A stretch of DNA of 64,000 bases from Bombyx mori (Eukaryota; Arthropoda; Insecta; Lepidoptera; Bombycidae). Made by a program: the position numbers and the translations under genes. This document shows positions 1 to 14,500 of the stretch, piece after piece; the first letter of the stretch is position 1; each line of letters opens with the position of its first letter. The stretch is from contig NC_085107.1 of assembly GCF_030269925.1 (NCBI RefSeq), positions 7,440,001-7,504,000 on the forward strand, read 5' to 3'. Below the pieces are notes generated by a model. The model saw only the letters and a list, made by a program, of their open reading frames with translations, was not told the origin of the DNA and ran no database searches.

Positions 1-17
1 CGAGAAATTTCCTCCAG
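1..17 (+). CDS. P450 exon 1, last 17 bases
   Basis: The window starts inside the first coding exon. The bases read E-K-F-P-P plus the first base of Gly, then a GTTTGT donor at position 18. Joined in phase with exon 2 this gives the PPGP hinge that follows the membrane anchor in microsomal P450s. Confidence 0.8.
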
Positions 18-2484
18 GTTTGTAAATTTACTTTCATCATAGTAGTAAAAAAAGGAAATAAGTTGCGGATGGATATGCTCTAATTGTAGGAGCGCTTGTT
101 TAAAGGCTCAGTTTTTAAAATTCTCTTACTGCTTTGATGTTTATTCATAATTTTGACAAACTAACAAATCATTAAAAATTATAGTCGTGTTATAGTATTC
201 CATACTACTAAGGCTGTCTTTCTAATCATTAAAAGAATAAGCAGTAGCAAATACATTATAATGCACACTCTGGCCACTAATACTGTTAAAATAAAAAACA
301 AAATTTTTAAATTTAAATTAGGAACCTGTCATTCGCTTAGTAAAATGTGAATTCATCGCGATAGTATTTTATCTGATATTAAAATGGAGTAAACCGAAAT
401 GCTGAGATAGCATTTCAGAAAATAGATACCGAGCTAAAAGTATTTTTTAAGCCCTCTATCCGCTTGGTATTACGGAGTCGTTTTTGTACTGAGCTATTTA
501 TTAATAGGGAAAGATCAAATGCTTACCAAATTTTCTACTGAGCCTGTAATGCCGAGGACCATAGATATGAATTGAAACAAATAAAAATATAAAAGCTTTA
601 ATTGAAATTAAATATTGAGTACCTATTCAGGCTTCGCTATTTCATTAGTTCTAGTACCAGGTTTTCAAGTGGAAATACTCCTGTCGAAGCTCTCTGGTGT
701 CACTAATAAATGAAAAGTTTACGCTCAATTCCATATTAAGTGTCGCTCGTTCAACGGGCTCGGCTTTGAAATGTTCTTGAACGAGGAATAAATTTCTTAA
801 ATTTTTGCTTTATAATGGACATATGGACTTAGGAATGTCTGATTATTAGTGATTACTGGAGATCAAGGACGTAAAAACGTCGATGCCGTCGCGCTCTTAT
901 CGTGTTATTTTTTTTTTGTTGCTTAGGTGGGTGGACGCGTTCACAGCCCACCTGGTGTTAAGTGGTTACTGAAGCCCATAGACATCTGCAACGTAAATGA
1001 GCCACCCACCTTGAGATATAAGTTCTAAGGTCTCAGTATAGTTACAACGGCTGCCCCACCCTTCAAATCGAAACGCATTACTGCTTCACGGCGGAATTAG
1101 GCAGGGCGGTGGTACCTACCCGTGCGGACTCACAAGAGGTCCTACCACTAGTAATTAAGCAAATTATAATTCTGCGGGTTTGATTTTTATTACACGATGT
1201 TATTCCTTCACCGTGGAAGTCAATCGTGAACTTTTGTTATGTACGTATTTCATTAGAAAAATTGGTACCCGCCTGCGGGATTCGAACACCGGTGCATCGC
1301 TGGATACGTATGCACCGGACGTCTTATCTTTTAGGCCACGACGACTTCAGAGTTAAATAATAATATTTATATTTATGTTATGTTCAATATTTATATGTGT
1401 CCTCTTATATGGAAACGCACAAATGTATCGCGACGGCAATTACTGTAACCATTCTTGACTAGGCAAATTAGGCTAAGCAATAACTGAACGTATTATCTAT
1501 TTAGAAGTCCTAGTTTAACTCTAATATCAGTTTAACATATATTACTTATATCAGTAGCAGATGTACTTAGCAGTTGAAAAATCCGTGAAATTGATTGACG
1601 TTCTTGATTTTCAATTACTGATATTGTAATTACTAGAGGTCCCGCAGTAGTCGAAATTCGACTATAATTAATTGAAATTGTATGTTTGTACACTATTATG
1701 ATTGTATTTTATACTTCTATAATCACAAACTTCGCCAAGGCTACACTATAAAAAAATATTAATAAAGACAAACAATATTTAATCTATTCTCAATTTGACC
1801 ACAGACGTCAAGAACAAAAGTTTGACAATAAATAGTATGCATGCGTGTGTGCGTCAAATACATGGTATGTAGTGTGTGTAATGTTTTCTTTATTGATTTA
1901 ATGTATCTTATATGCCTAATTTAAAAAAAAATTAGCATTGTGCACTTCTTCTCTATATTCTCTATAAATGTGGAAAATTTCATACTCCTCCGTCCGCGCA
2001 ATTTTCGTAAAAAGGGATACAAAGTTTTTGCTTCACGTATTAATATTAATATATAGGTATACTTTTATTCAGTTGAGTTTCATTCAGGCTAATAAGAAAG
2101 GCTTGTATATATAAAGTATTGTTGTGATAGTCCTAGAGTACCCCGCTGGTACATAAGGCCCTCACAAGTTGTCTCCAAAATTCAATGTCAAAAAATGTTC
2201 GCGCCAAATGACGTTGTTAAAGGGTTCCTTTCGGTTATAGATCAAATAGTTATTTCATATAAAATGTTAATTAACGGTATATATCTATTTATTGTATGTA
2301 TATTATATTTTCTATAATAATGTATTGTTAATGCTGCACCGCTACATACCAACTATATTTTCCAGAATTTCTCTAAATTAAACGGTTGCCTGAAAGAAAT
2401 CGTTTTTAGCGATAAAACCGCCTAATGTACAAATCTATTTGACTGTTTTTTAATGTGAATTGTTTTTTGGTGTGCATTAAAGTG

Positions 2485-2523
<39 letters not shown>

Positions 2524-5500
2524 GTTTTGGGTTTCACAAATTACTTAAATTGAAGGACATGCAGGTCTTTAGCCCACAGAGTCCCGATCACGACGATGGG
2601 GATGCCATTGTTGTGTCGGTGCCCACAGATCCAGACTTTCTGAACCAATGGTTCATGGCTCCTGGTAGCCTTACCGCGCGGATTAGCTCACTGTGTTTTC
2701 ACGGTCAATACTCACTGGACTAACCCTCCTCCTTTTGCATCCGGGCTTGGGACCGGCAATAGCGGAGTTTTATATGTGTTGTACAAAGTATTATTCTATA
2801 TTAATGTTGTTAATGTTGGTGATTGTTAAGAGTTCAAGATTATTTAGACTTTAAACAATTATCTGTACACAAATTAATTGCTGAAGTCAAGTGGACTAAT
2901 TAAGAATGGTAGGTATACCTAGAGCCTAAAAATATCATTAATTTTATTTCAAAACAGTACACTTTTAAATATTTATAGAAACTAGTTTTATGTTGATGTC
3001 GATCAAATTTAAATATGAATTTACGTCAGTGTCTGAACACTTGCGCAATTCTGAATTTGTTATGCGTACTTAATTCGTAGTAGTATTTTTTTTTAAATTA
3101 TAATCATTCAATATTTATGAGACTGAAGTCATTAAAATTGTTTTGTGTATTATTTACTACTACAATGTACTGTTTAAGCGCAAAATAACTATCTAACTAG
3201 TGCTTAGTAATTGTGATTGCTGTAATGGTAAAATGTTAACGAGGTAATATTCAATTTTGCTATTAAACGAAATACACTTATACGTTTTTTTTTTTTTTTT
3301 CTTAGATGGGTGGACGAGCTCAAAGCCCACCTGGTGTTAAGTGGTTACTGGAGCCCATAGACATCTACAATGTAAATGCCCCACCCACCTTGAGATATAA
3401 GTTCTAAGGTTTCAAGTATAGTTACAACGGCTGTCCTACCCTTCAAACCGAAACGCATTACTGCTTCACGGCAGAAATAGGCAGGGTGGTGGTACCTACC
3501 CGCGCGGACTCTCAAGAGGTCCTACCACCAGTAATTACACAAATTATAATTTTGCGGGTTTGATTTTTATTACACGATGTTATTCCTTCATCGTGGAAGT
3601 CAATCGTGAACATTTGTTGAGTACGTATTTCATTAGAAACATTGGTACCCGCCTGCGGGATTCGAACACCGGTGCATCGCTTCAACACGAATGCACCGGA
3701 CGTCTTATCTTTTAGGCCACGACGACTTCAAGTTGAACTGTAAATGCATTTGAACATTTTAGGTCCGATATGGTATCCATTTTTTGGCAGCAGCTCAATT
3801 GTTCAACAAATGACAAGCAAACACGGGTCGCAGTGGAAAGCGTTACTGGAACTTTCGAAACAGTGGTCCACTCAGGTTCTCGGCTTAAAACTAGGAAGAG
3901 AATTAGTGGTCGTCGTCTACGGGGAGAAGAATGTTCGTCAAGTGTTCTCGGAATCCGAGTTCGACGGTCGACCGAACTCTTTCTTCTATAAGTTGAGATG
4001 TCTCGGAAAACGACTCGGTGAGTAATTAGTTGGATTTTAGAAAATCATTCTATGATAAACACGCTTGCATCTTGTATTGTGAACTAGGTTAAACTTCGTT
4101 TCCCCGAATTGTTTGACGCGGAAATAAATAGTACGATATTCTGATAACATTGTCTTTTTTCGTATGAAAGACATCTTGCTTTGCGATGTGGAGGTATTAA
4201 TCGGTAAGAAAATAATTTTCCATGGGTTCTAATTTTTACAAAACATCTGATCTGCGATGGGTTGGACTAGAGCAGGGATTCTCAAAGTACTTTGGGTAAA
4301 ATATCCCTTTTCCAAAATAAACCTAAGTACTCCATAGCCAAATTACTTTAAGATCTTATGTCTAATCCTTTTTCCTGAAACAAAATACTTACTAATTTAA
4401 AAAGATTGCGGTTTGTTAAGTTATCGTGGGTCTGATTCCTAAAAGTAAGAAACACAAAAGGAATGAATAAATAGACATTATAATATATGTCATATTTAGA
4501 TCATATTTAAGTCATATTGAGGTCATAATGAGATCATAGTGAGGTCTTAGTGAAGTCACAGTGAGGTCATAGTAGGGTCATAGCAGGGTCATAGTGAGGT
4601 CATAGTGAGGTTATAGTGAGGTCATATTGAGGTCACATTGAAGTAATATTTAGTTCATTTTAGTGCGGTACTATTTTGCTAAAATGAGTAGGACTGAAAA
4701 ATAATTTGGCTTATACGTTTTGTCAAGGACAACAAGAAATCGCAAGTCAACATAATTGCGAAGGCTTAATAAGGATTTCCTAGGTTGTGGATACACAGAC
4801 TGAGATGACAACAAATCGCTATATAATAGTCCATTAGCAGTTTGAATATTCGTCCATAGATCAGTCTCCTTAGTTTCTAAGTGGGTAGCGATTGCGATCC
4901 GGTAGTAGCTCCATTCGCCAAGCAACTGCCTTTGAGTTGCTAGGTCTTCTTCGGGGACGTTCGAGCAGATGTTAGTAAATTTCACCCCTCCTACCCGTGC
5001 TTGCCTTACCCATCCACTTGTCCCGGTGAAACTGGCAAGGAGTCCGGGCCACCAGTAATACTTACAAAAAAGTTTGAATATCATATAGTCATTACATACT
5101 TGGCATATACATTGAAATATTTAACAGCTTTAGCATTTTTCTGATGTACTTACTGTAGGTAAGTACTGATACCTAAAATAAAATTAGAAATTTCGAGAAA
5201 CGTACAAGGTACGAAAGGGTGATATACGTGAATTTTTGAATAACCAATATTTTCTGTTTGAGCTGTAACAATGTTGCTCCTTGGCAAGAGTTTTGCTGAT
5301 TTTCCGTCTAAATTTCGATAGCCTGAGGTTACAGTTGCGGGCATCGGAATAGTTACAGCATACCACAAAGCACAGTTTCCTCTAATGAAGATTGTTGGTT
5401 CAGTCTCTACCTTTCTTTGTTGTAAGGTCCTAAACTATAAAACCTACTTTATCTGCATCATTGATTCTTAAAGTATGTATTTGTTTTCGTATTGATATAT

Positions 5501-8500
5501 TATTATTTATTGTAATTTACAGAGTATAAATTAAATTTAAGATGCTAAAACACTTTTATTATATTCAACAGACTGAGGTCACAAATATAGCGAAATCTAT
5601 TAAAAATAGGTATACATAAATGTGTTGCTTTGTTTGAAACTATTGCAAATATCGCGTTTAATACTATGCTGTTTTTAATTTTAATTATATTGAATGATAT
5701 TTAATAAAAGTGAGATATCTAAAAAAAGTTTGATGTTTTTTATGGAAAATATATTTTATAATCATTAAAACCTTATATTTATAGCTTACCCTAAACCTCG
5801 CCTTACCTTAAACTTTGTAATATACATATTAAAGGTAACATTTTTAATTTTGTGGTAATACTATTTCAACATTTCAGGCGTCACCTTTGTTGATGGTCCT
5901 CTTTGGCGAGAACACAGACAGTTCACTGTAAAACATTTAAAGAATGTTGGTTTTGGTAAGACATCGATGGAGCTGGAAATCCAAAACGAATTGAAGTTGT
6001 TACGTGAATACATAAATGATAATAAACATAAGCCAATAAAAGTTGATAGTATGTTTTCATCGGCCGTAATGAATGTTTTATGGAAGTATGTAGCAGGTAC
6101 GTAAAGGCTGGCTCCGGCTTCTGGCTCATTATAGTTCGTTGTAAGCGAAAACCACAATTTTATCTTTGCATTGTCTGCGCTAAAACTTTGATTACTTTAC
6201 CATGGAAAAGAACCAGCTTCTTTGAATTCTGATTCACAATCGACGAGCGATCGAATTCGCCTCTAACGACATAATTCTCATCATTTGTTACAGTCCGTGG
6301 GTCTTTGTGTTGTGAATAGCAAAATTTTAAGACTACCTTGTCATTTTCGCAAAATAAAGTGATGATTCTAAATACGTATGCCTCTTTTTAAATAATGCTT
6401 GGTAGATTGGCAACAATTATTTGGTGTAAAATTTAATAATACTAAATGCTTGCTGTAAAAATATAATAATTATATTTATTTGTTCCATTGTAACAAAGAA
6501 AACTACTTAAATGTTCTAACATATATACATGCGTACATATAGATATATGGGTATAGAATAACATCGCTGTGCAAAATCTTATAGGAATAATTTGCCTATA
6601 TAAATACGAATAAGTACCGGTAGTGATAAGTATTCTCTTCGCATAGATGTGTACCACTAACTGGTTTCGATTGCGAAATTAGTGCCATGATAGTGATTAT
6701 GACAATAATGTTGAGACGTGGATCTATTGTCCAAGATATTCAATGGGTTCCGGTAACCAATTAATACCTCGACGGTAAAATCCGTCTGCTGATTTACAGT
6801 AATACATGAACTATAAATATTGAACGAAACGATTTAGTATTGTGAGATGAGATGTAACTAGAGTCTCAATCTTTTATTAGATTCAGTTAATCTTACAGTC
6901 TGAAAATGATAGATAAGTAAGTGTGTTTCTCTACGTTCTTAAAACCGTACGTCTGAGATCGTGTAAGGAAATTAGAATTTAGATAGGTATAAAAGATACG
7001 CGGATTTTAGTCCAATTAATTACATCAATGAAAGCGTAACAACGTTTTCATTTTTAAAAAAAGAAAATTAAACTATTATTGTATGGTAATGAGATTGCAA
7101 AAGTTTGTCAGTTAGACGATAGTTTAGAGGTTTCTGAAGTATTTACATAAATTACAACGTTTTTATGAAACAACACAAGGAAATAACATCATGTAATTAA
7201 AGTTGATTTCAAAGAATTCGAATCATGAACGTGCTACGCTTGTAAATCTTGAATGTCAACACAAATTTCCTAAATTACCTGACAAGCTAATTAGCGAACT
7301 TCTATGTCGAGTTCTCATGCTAAGACACGAGTTTGAAATTGAAATCGCAGTTTTGTGAGAATTCCATCACACTGTGAGGAATTCTCGGAACCACCGGTGC
7401 GTCATTTAATCCACAACTTGATACTTAATTATGACAAGCAAGTAATAAGATGACATAATAATGTAATGTTAATTTTGTGATTCTGGTTTATGTGTGGACA
7501 TTTTGAATGGTTACTGGTTGGATAAAAATGTCGCACAGAGACAGTTTATATACTGAAATTTTTTACTGCTTCTTTCGCCATTCATAGGCAGAATGCTGGT
7601 ACCTACCCGCAGAGCTCCTTACGTCACATCAGTATTTAATAGATATACATATTTTATACCGAGCTTGGCTAGGTTTTTTTGTTGATAAATTGTGTTTTTT
7701 AGAAATTATATTAAAATACGAATTACATATTGATATTATATTATTTGTTACTTTCTTTCAATAAAAAAAAATTTATTATTAAGTTGATTATCGATAAGGT
7801 TGATTATTGAAAACACAAATAAAACAACATTTTCTGAAAATAAATCGTAGCTAGATCGATTTATCGCCCCCGAAATCTCCTGTATACTAAATTTTATGAA
7901 AATTGTTGGAGCCGTTTCCAAGATTCAGATTATATATATTTATACAAGAATTGCTCGTTTAAAGATATAAGATAAGATAATATATTAAATGTTGATCCTT
8001 AACGAAAGTTCGACATTTATGGTCTTGAAGAGGAGCATCCAACTCCTGAATTAATTTGATTATGATTACTTTCCAGGCGAGAGAATCAGAGAAGACAAAT
8101 TAGAACGTTTACTTGAACTATTCTATTTGAGATCGAAGGCGTTCACTTTGACTGGTGGCTTGCTAAGCCAAATACCTTGGTGCAGGTTCATTATACCCGG
8201 CCTAAGTGGGTACAAACTAATAGTTGACTTGAACCAGCAGATATCTGAAATTATTGAGGTGAGAGACTATCGATTTCACGTTCACAAAGATTCTAAGTCG
8301 AATTCCGGTAAGTTTATTTCACGGAATGTAATTATAAAGAATTTCTATAGACTCTTTAATCACATTTTGACTTTTTCGAAGCGACTCGATGAGATTAACG
8401 AATATGTACAGTAAAGCATAAACAAAATAGTTATTGTTAAAAAAAAAACGAATTAATATTTTTTTTATAATTTCAGGAAGCCATAAAAAAGCATTTAAAC

Positions 8501-11500
8501 AAAGAAGTGCAACAGAACGATTTTATATATTCGTTCTTAGATGAAATGAACGAAGAGAACAAGGCATCATTTACGTGTAAGTTTTTTTTTTAATTGTAAT
8601 AACTAATGTTCAACCTATAATCGAAATTCGACCCTTATCACCGACACCTCAACTCATTTCATTCAATCATTTTAATGAGAATAATTCTTTTCAGTAAAAA
8701 TTACATTATCAGCAATAAGGTTAATAATTACTTAGAAAAAATAAACAATAGTTTAAAAAAACTAACCAAATACGCTTTTATAGAAAATCCAACTAAAAAA
8801 TAGAAAATAAATTTTAATAAAATTGAATTAAAAATAGTGTAAGAAAAAATGATTTTATTGTAAAAAAAGCATGGGGTGCATGGTATCCGTAGTTATAAAT
8901 ATTTTGTGAACAGATATGAAGTAGAAGGGTTATTTTGATAATATCCTGAAAAGCACCCCACGCTTTTTTACAATAAAATCATTTTTTCTTACACTATTTT
9001 TAACTCCGTTTTATTAAAATTTATTTTCTATTTTTTTGTTGGATTTTCTATAAAAGCGTTTGGTTAGTTTTTTTAAAGTATTTGATTTTTTTCATTTTTT
9101 AGTTGAATATCAATTTTTTCAATTTTTTTTTTCATTTTTGTTTTTAATATTGTATTGTCATCAGTTCTTAATAAGTGTACCAAATTTCGAGTTAATCCGA
9201 CGTTTTGAAGGGGGTCAAAATCATGTGTAAAGATTCCGTTACAAACATACATACGTCTGAAGCTAATAAAAGCGTATCAATAGTCGTTTTGACATACAGA
9301 CGAGAAACTGGTAATCCTTAGCTATTTTGTCAGTCCTTATTTAACATATATGGATGGACATATACACTGAAATAAGTATTTAATTAAAATCAATGATTTA
9401 CGTTTTTTTTTTAATAATTATCCAGAGTCCTTTGAATTGCTAAACAGAATTAATTTTTTTAAATGGTTTTACAGACGATCAGCTGAAAACCGTGTGCCTT
9501 GATCTAATAATAGCCGGATCCCAAACAACAGGGAACGCTGTTAAGTTTGCTCTTCTATCAGTTTTGCGAAACAAAAACATTCAAGAAAAAATCTTCAACG
9601 AAATAGAAAACACCATTGGCGATTCTATGCCTTGCTGGGCTGACAGTAGCAAGTATGAAAACATTTTTTTTTAAGTCGATGGTTCACGAGTCTCTAACGT
9701 AATTGAGGACAACTGATAAGTACTTATATTCGATAATAATATAAATGGGACTAGTCGTAGCTTCATAGATAAGGAAGACACCCGGTGCATTCGTGGATCG
9801 TTTTCAAATTTGGGGCCAAATGCGAGTTATTTGATTTAATTCTCATAACCTTAATATTACCGTAATTTTAAGTACAGTAAATTTGTTGTTATAACAACAG
9901 GCACGTGGTCCTATTACTATATATTCGTAAACAAATTCAAATTGTAACTTGTTTGCCATTTTTCCAGTAATCCGTGTTCAAATTCAGTAATTTTATTTAA
10001 TCAGTATATAAAACAATAATAAAGGAAAACTAACTGGATATTAGAACATTATTAACAACAAAAGAAGTACGATTTATAAACTTTAAAAAAAGTTTCTATT
10101 TAAATTGTCATCCGTGTTGCCGTTATCAAATGCGTAAAATTAAAAATATTAATTAATATTGTATAATATTATCAATAAATGAGTGATTGGCTTGATTGTG
10201 ATGAAGCATTTTTTATTCAGAACACGCCTAAATACAAAATAATGGAAATTTGAGAAAGTTTAAATTCATGAAAGCATTACTTTAAAGGACCCTCGTATTG
10301 AGCGATGCGTCTGTGCCTCAAAATTTTCAGGTACTAATTTTTCGAATAAAATACATAATATGTATTTAACAAATGTTCAGAAATTACTTCCACTGTGAAG
10401 GAATAACATGATGGATTATGGGACGCTCCGTGTGGAATATCCCCCTGATTGGCGGCTATTCATAAGTAGCTTTATTAAGTCCCTGTCGCTGTTGTTAGTG
10501 CTACATATGGTTCAGTCTATCTTTTAGTTCAGTCCGACTTTACTACAAATATATCTAGGTATCTCAGCGGTACAGGTATTGTTTGATGCTTCCAGTGCTT
10601 CTCCTACGAAGGCTTTCATATGGTCACCACAGAATTTCCCAAGGCTATTTCGGTACCTACCTAGTTGTCGGGATATTGATACTATAGATTTCTTAAGAGG
10701 GAAAGGTTGATTTTATTTTATTCTTCATATTATTTTCCCTGTTCAAACTACAAAGAATCAATCAATCTTACCCGAATGTATTAAGCATGTTTCTCTAACT
10801 GTTAAAAATGTATTTACTTAACAACAATTGGCCGTGAAATATTTCACGTATTTAAGCAATGAAAATAAAAAAAAAAATATCTTCAAGACCCGATACAATA
10901 TACGATGATAAATATTTTATTATAAACCATCTCCCGCGAACTAAGACAGAATTATAAGCATTTGAGTACATTACTTTGATCTGTCTTTCATCTGTCCAAT
11001 AATTTTACACGTAAGACGTATGTACATTTGGATATTCTCCGAAACAAATTTAACGTTGTTTCTGAGAAAAAAAGTACAGGGTGGTAGACAAGCTGTAGGT
11101 GGCACTTATTTGGCACTCAGACATACTAATATCCACTCAGACTTTCATATTGGACTTGATGTTGTTTATAACATCAAAGCTAAAAAACAAATTAAAAAAA
11201 TATGAGAAAAATTAAGTGATAAGTTATTCTTTTACTGGTTGTTGAACATTGAGTGAACTCGGAATGTTTTTATCACGAAAACGTCTTTTTCAAATGTAAA
11301 GTATGTCCTTTATTGACACTTATTTTTATTAGTTTCGCCTGTACATCATTATCTTCAATGCAACGGAATCATTAAAGGTACTTTTTACATACTTTAAGGC
11401 GTCCAAATAAGTTGCTCATATTCGCACGTTTCAAGCTCCGCGTCGCAATTTATATTTTATCTATTACTTTTATGTTTTAATATTGGCTACGATCGTTACA

Positions 11501-14500
11501 ATAATAAATAATAACTTAAACGTCACAAGTTAGGCATATACAATACATAGAACAACGTTAAATATAATATTACTCTAACCACTACTCAAACAATTATAGA
11601 CACGAAATATGATTATATAAAATGAAAAAGGTGCTTATTACTGTAACGGTTTCTAGCAAATATCATTGAAATATAATTTTAAAGTACTCTTTTACTTACA
11701 GACTCGTATATACATCGGCATTTCTGCTGGAAGTAATGAGAATTCACACAATAGCGCCCCTGGCTGGTCCTCGAAGAGTTTTACAGGACACAGTCATCGA
11801 CGGCTACGTTATACCTAAAGAGACGACGGTTCTGATATCCTTGGCCGATATTCACTTGGATCCGAATCTGTGGCCGGATCCTCACGAAATAAAGCCGGAG
11901 AGGTTTATCGACGAAAAAGGATTATCGAAAAGTAATGAACACATCTATCCTTTTGGATCAGGTAAGTTACAAAACCTATACGTTTTTCTTAAAAGCCTTT
12001 GTGTATTTTTTTTTGACCCAATCAATGTAATGTTTTATTTATTTATTTTTATAGCGTTAGTGCGAAGTTGCTTTCAATTATCTAATCATTTTATTAAACA
12101 TATTTCAAAACAAACGCTTTGTGATCGATAGAAAATGGTAATTAGTGTTATTTACATATGTACCCAAATATGTACTTTGAAAAGTTCTTCATAATTACGC
12201 GTTGTGAAAACCTAACGTTTGCATTGACATACAAGTAAGTCTGTCACAAAAAAGGTTAGTTCATATTGCTGGTGGCTTGAATTCAGATTTTTTTTAAGGA
12301 GAATAAATCATAATAACTATTATGACGGTTTCCAATTATCAAATTCTAAGATAAGCTTATAATAATTATTATAAGTATGCCAGTGGTTAGTTCAAATTAC
12401 TCAAACCCGTTATTTAAGACAAAGGATCCATCTAGGATCTGTTTTAGTAACAGTTCATTTGTTAATAAGTGTGAATATCGCTACCAATTCTCAACTTTAA
12501 TTCTATAATGGCTGTGCCGACCAACTCTGTTGTGTAAAATTAAAAAAATATAAAATATAAATATTGTTTTTTATGTTTTCCTTAAGAACTAACCAACAAA
12601 TTTTATTTAGTTACAGGAAATTTAAAAATGAAAACATAAAAAGTCCATAAAACACCAATGTTTTTTTAAATAAATAATTTCTTAAACAGTTGGATTTATT
12701 TAGGTAGTAATAAATTCCAAAATTAAAAGAGGTGTGACAATTTCTTCTTTTACGTACTGACCCTTCAGTAATTGATATTCTATGATATGATTCTATGATA
12801 TTCAACAGATACCTTTATTAATTTATTCCTAAAAAAACTTGGAATTTAATTAATATATTTATTTTATATTATACTATTATTAAACTATAATACTTATTTA
12901 GCAACTCTAATTGCTTATAGAGTATTTTAATTGAATTAATTTGTCATAAAACGAGCAGTCCGTAAAATTATCTCTTCTTCTAGTTAGAGTATCGCATGGC
13001 TGCCCGTACCTACATAGGATTTGAATTACGACAACAATGTTGAATTTATATGTGACATGAGTTGAAATGTACTAAAATTTGATTGTAAAGTATCTATTTT
13101 AAAGGACGAGAAGGAATGGTATTTGAATTTTCAATTTTATTGCAAGCACAGGAAGCCATCTCGACAATGCAGCTATCCCGGTCGCTGACGTAATTTCTGA
13201 GCTCGGTTTATTGTTTGGTACCGTTGGAGAAATCCACTTAGTCCGATCAAGTGACATTCTGCAGCGTTCACCATGAAAGGAATAGACGATACCGAATGCA
13301 CTATGAGAATTTTTGCTCTTGAGATGTTCACATTGCACAGCTTAGAGTTGATCAATAAATTTAATGTGCTTTGTAAACGTTTAGTTCCTTTAAAACTTCC
13401 GTAATAAAATTGTGGCCTCAACTTATTACAGCAGTAATATTTATTTGTTGCTTAGATGGGTGGACGAGCTCACAGCCCACCTGGTGTTAAGTGGTCACTG
13501 GAGCTCATAGACATCTACAACGTAAATGCGCCATCCACCTTGAGATCTAAGTTCTAAGGTCTCAGTATAGTTACAACGGCTGCCCCACCCTTCAAGCCGA
13601 AACGCATGACTGCTTCACGGCAGAAATAGGCAGGGCGGTGGTACCTACCCGTGCGGACTCACAAGAGGGCCTACCACCAATAAGGGCAAATCAGTGATAA
13701 ACGAATTGAGGTTGTATGTTATAATTAATTTTATTCTCACTACGAAGATGACGTAGTGTTTTGATTGTAAAGATCACGTCCTACTCTGTGTTAAATAGTA
13801 ACCAGGGTCTACAGACATCACTGCATATGATATATGAGCAACTGTCGTATGATGCGCTTTAAATATGAATAAATATAAAATTTTCAAGAAGAATAATAAT
13901 ATGCCCTATCATCAGCAATCCAGAGTTACATTTTGCTTATTTTTCGTGCCTAGAAATTATATGCGATTACGTATATTTTGCACCAACTCAAAGAAATATT
14001 TACAGATTTTTTTTTCTTAGATGGGTGAACAAGGATGCAGCCCACCTGGTCTTAAGCGGTACCGGACTCCATAGACAATAACAACGTAAATGGCGCCACC
14101 CACATGAGTCTTAAGTTTTTTATAATGCAACGGCTGCCCCTCCGTTCAAAGCAAAATGGATTGCTTCGCGGCAGAAATTGCCAGAGTGGTGGTACCTACC
14201 CGTACGGGCTCACAAGGCATCCCACCAACAACAGTTACGCAAATTGCAATTTTTTCAGGTTTGATTTTTAATACAAGATGATATTCCGTCACCGTGGAAG
14301 TCATTCGTGTATAATTGTAAAATATAAATTTTATCGGTACTTGCCTCCAGAATTTGAGCACCGGCACTGTCGCATCGAGTTAACCGAGCGTCTTATCCTT
14401 TAGTTAGGAGACGAAGAGCGACAACTGGTCGTCATCCTCGTCGAACCCATCGCTTGCGACGAAGGGCTCGACGATCGAATTAACCCATAGATACAGCCCA

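Larger units (their letters stand above)
1349..3284. other. P450 intron 1, mostly unique AT-rich sequence
   Basis: No exon is seen. It contains a LINE stub (2127-2177), a (CT)15 run (2489-2518) and a moderately GC-rich stretch (about 2570-2760) with no recognisable protein. Confidence 0.5.

Noticed and set aside
4486..4661. CRISPR-like array of short repeats
   Set aside because: Units of 11 bp follow directly with no spacers, and the genome is eukaryotic; it is a minisatellite.
4671..5084. 137-codon minus-strand gene in P450 intron 2
   Set aside because: No family features, and part of it resembles common silkworm repeat sequence.
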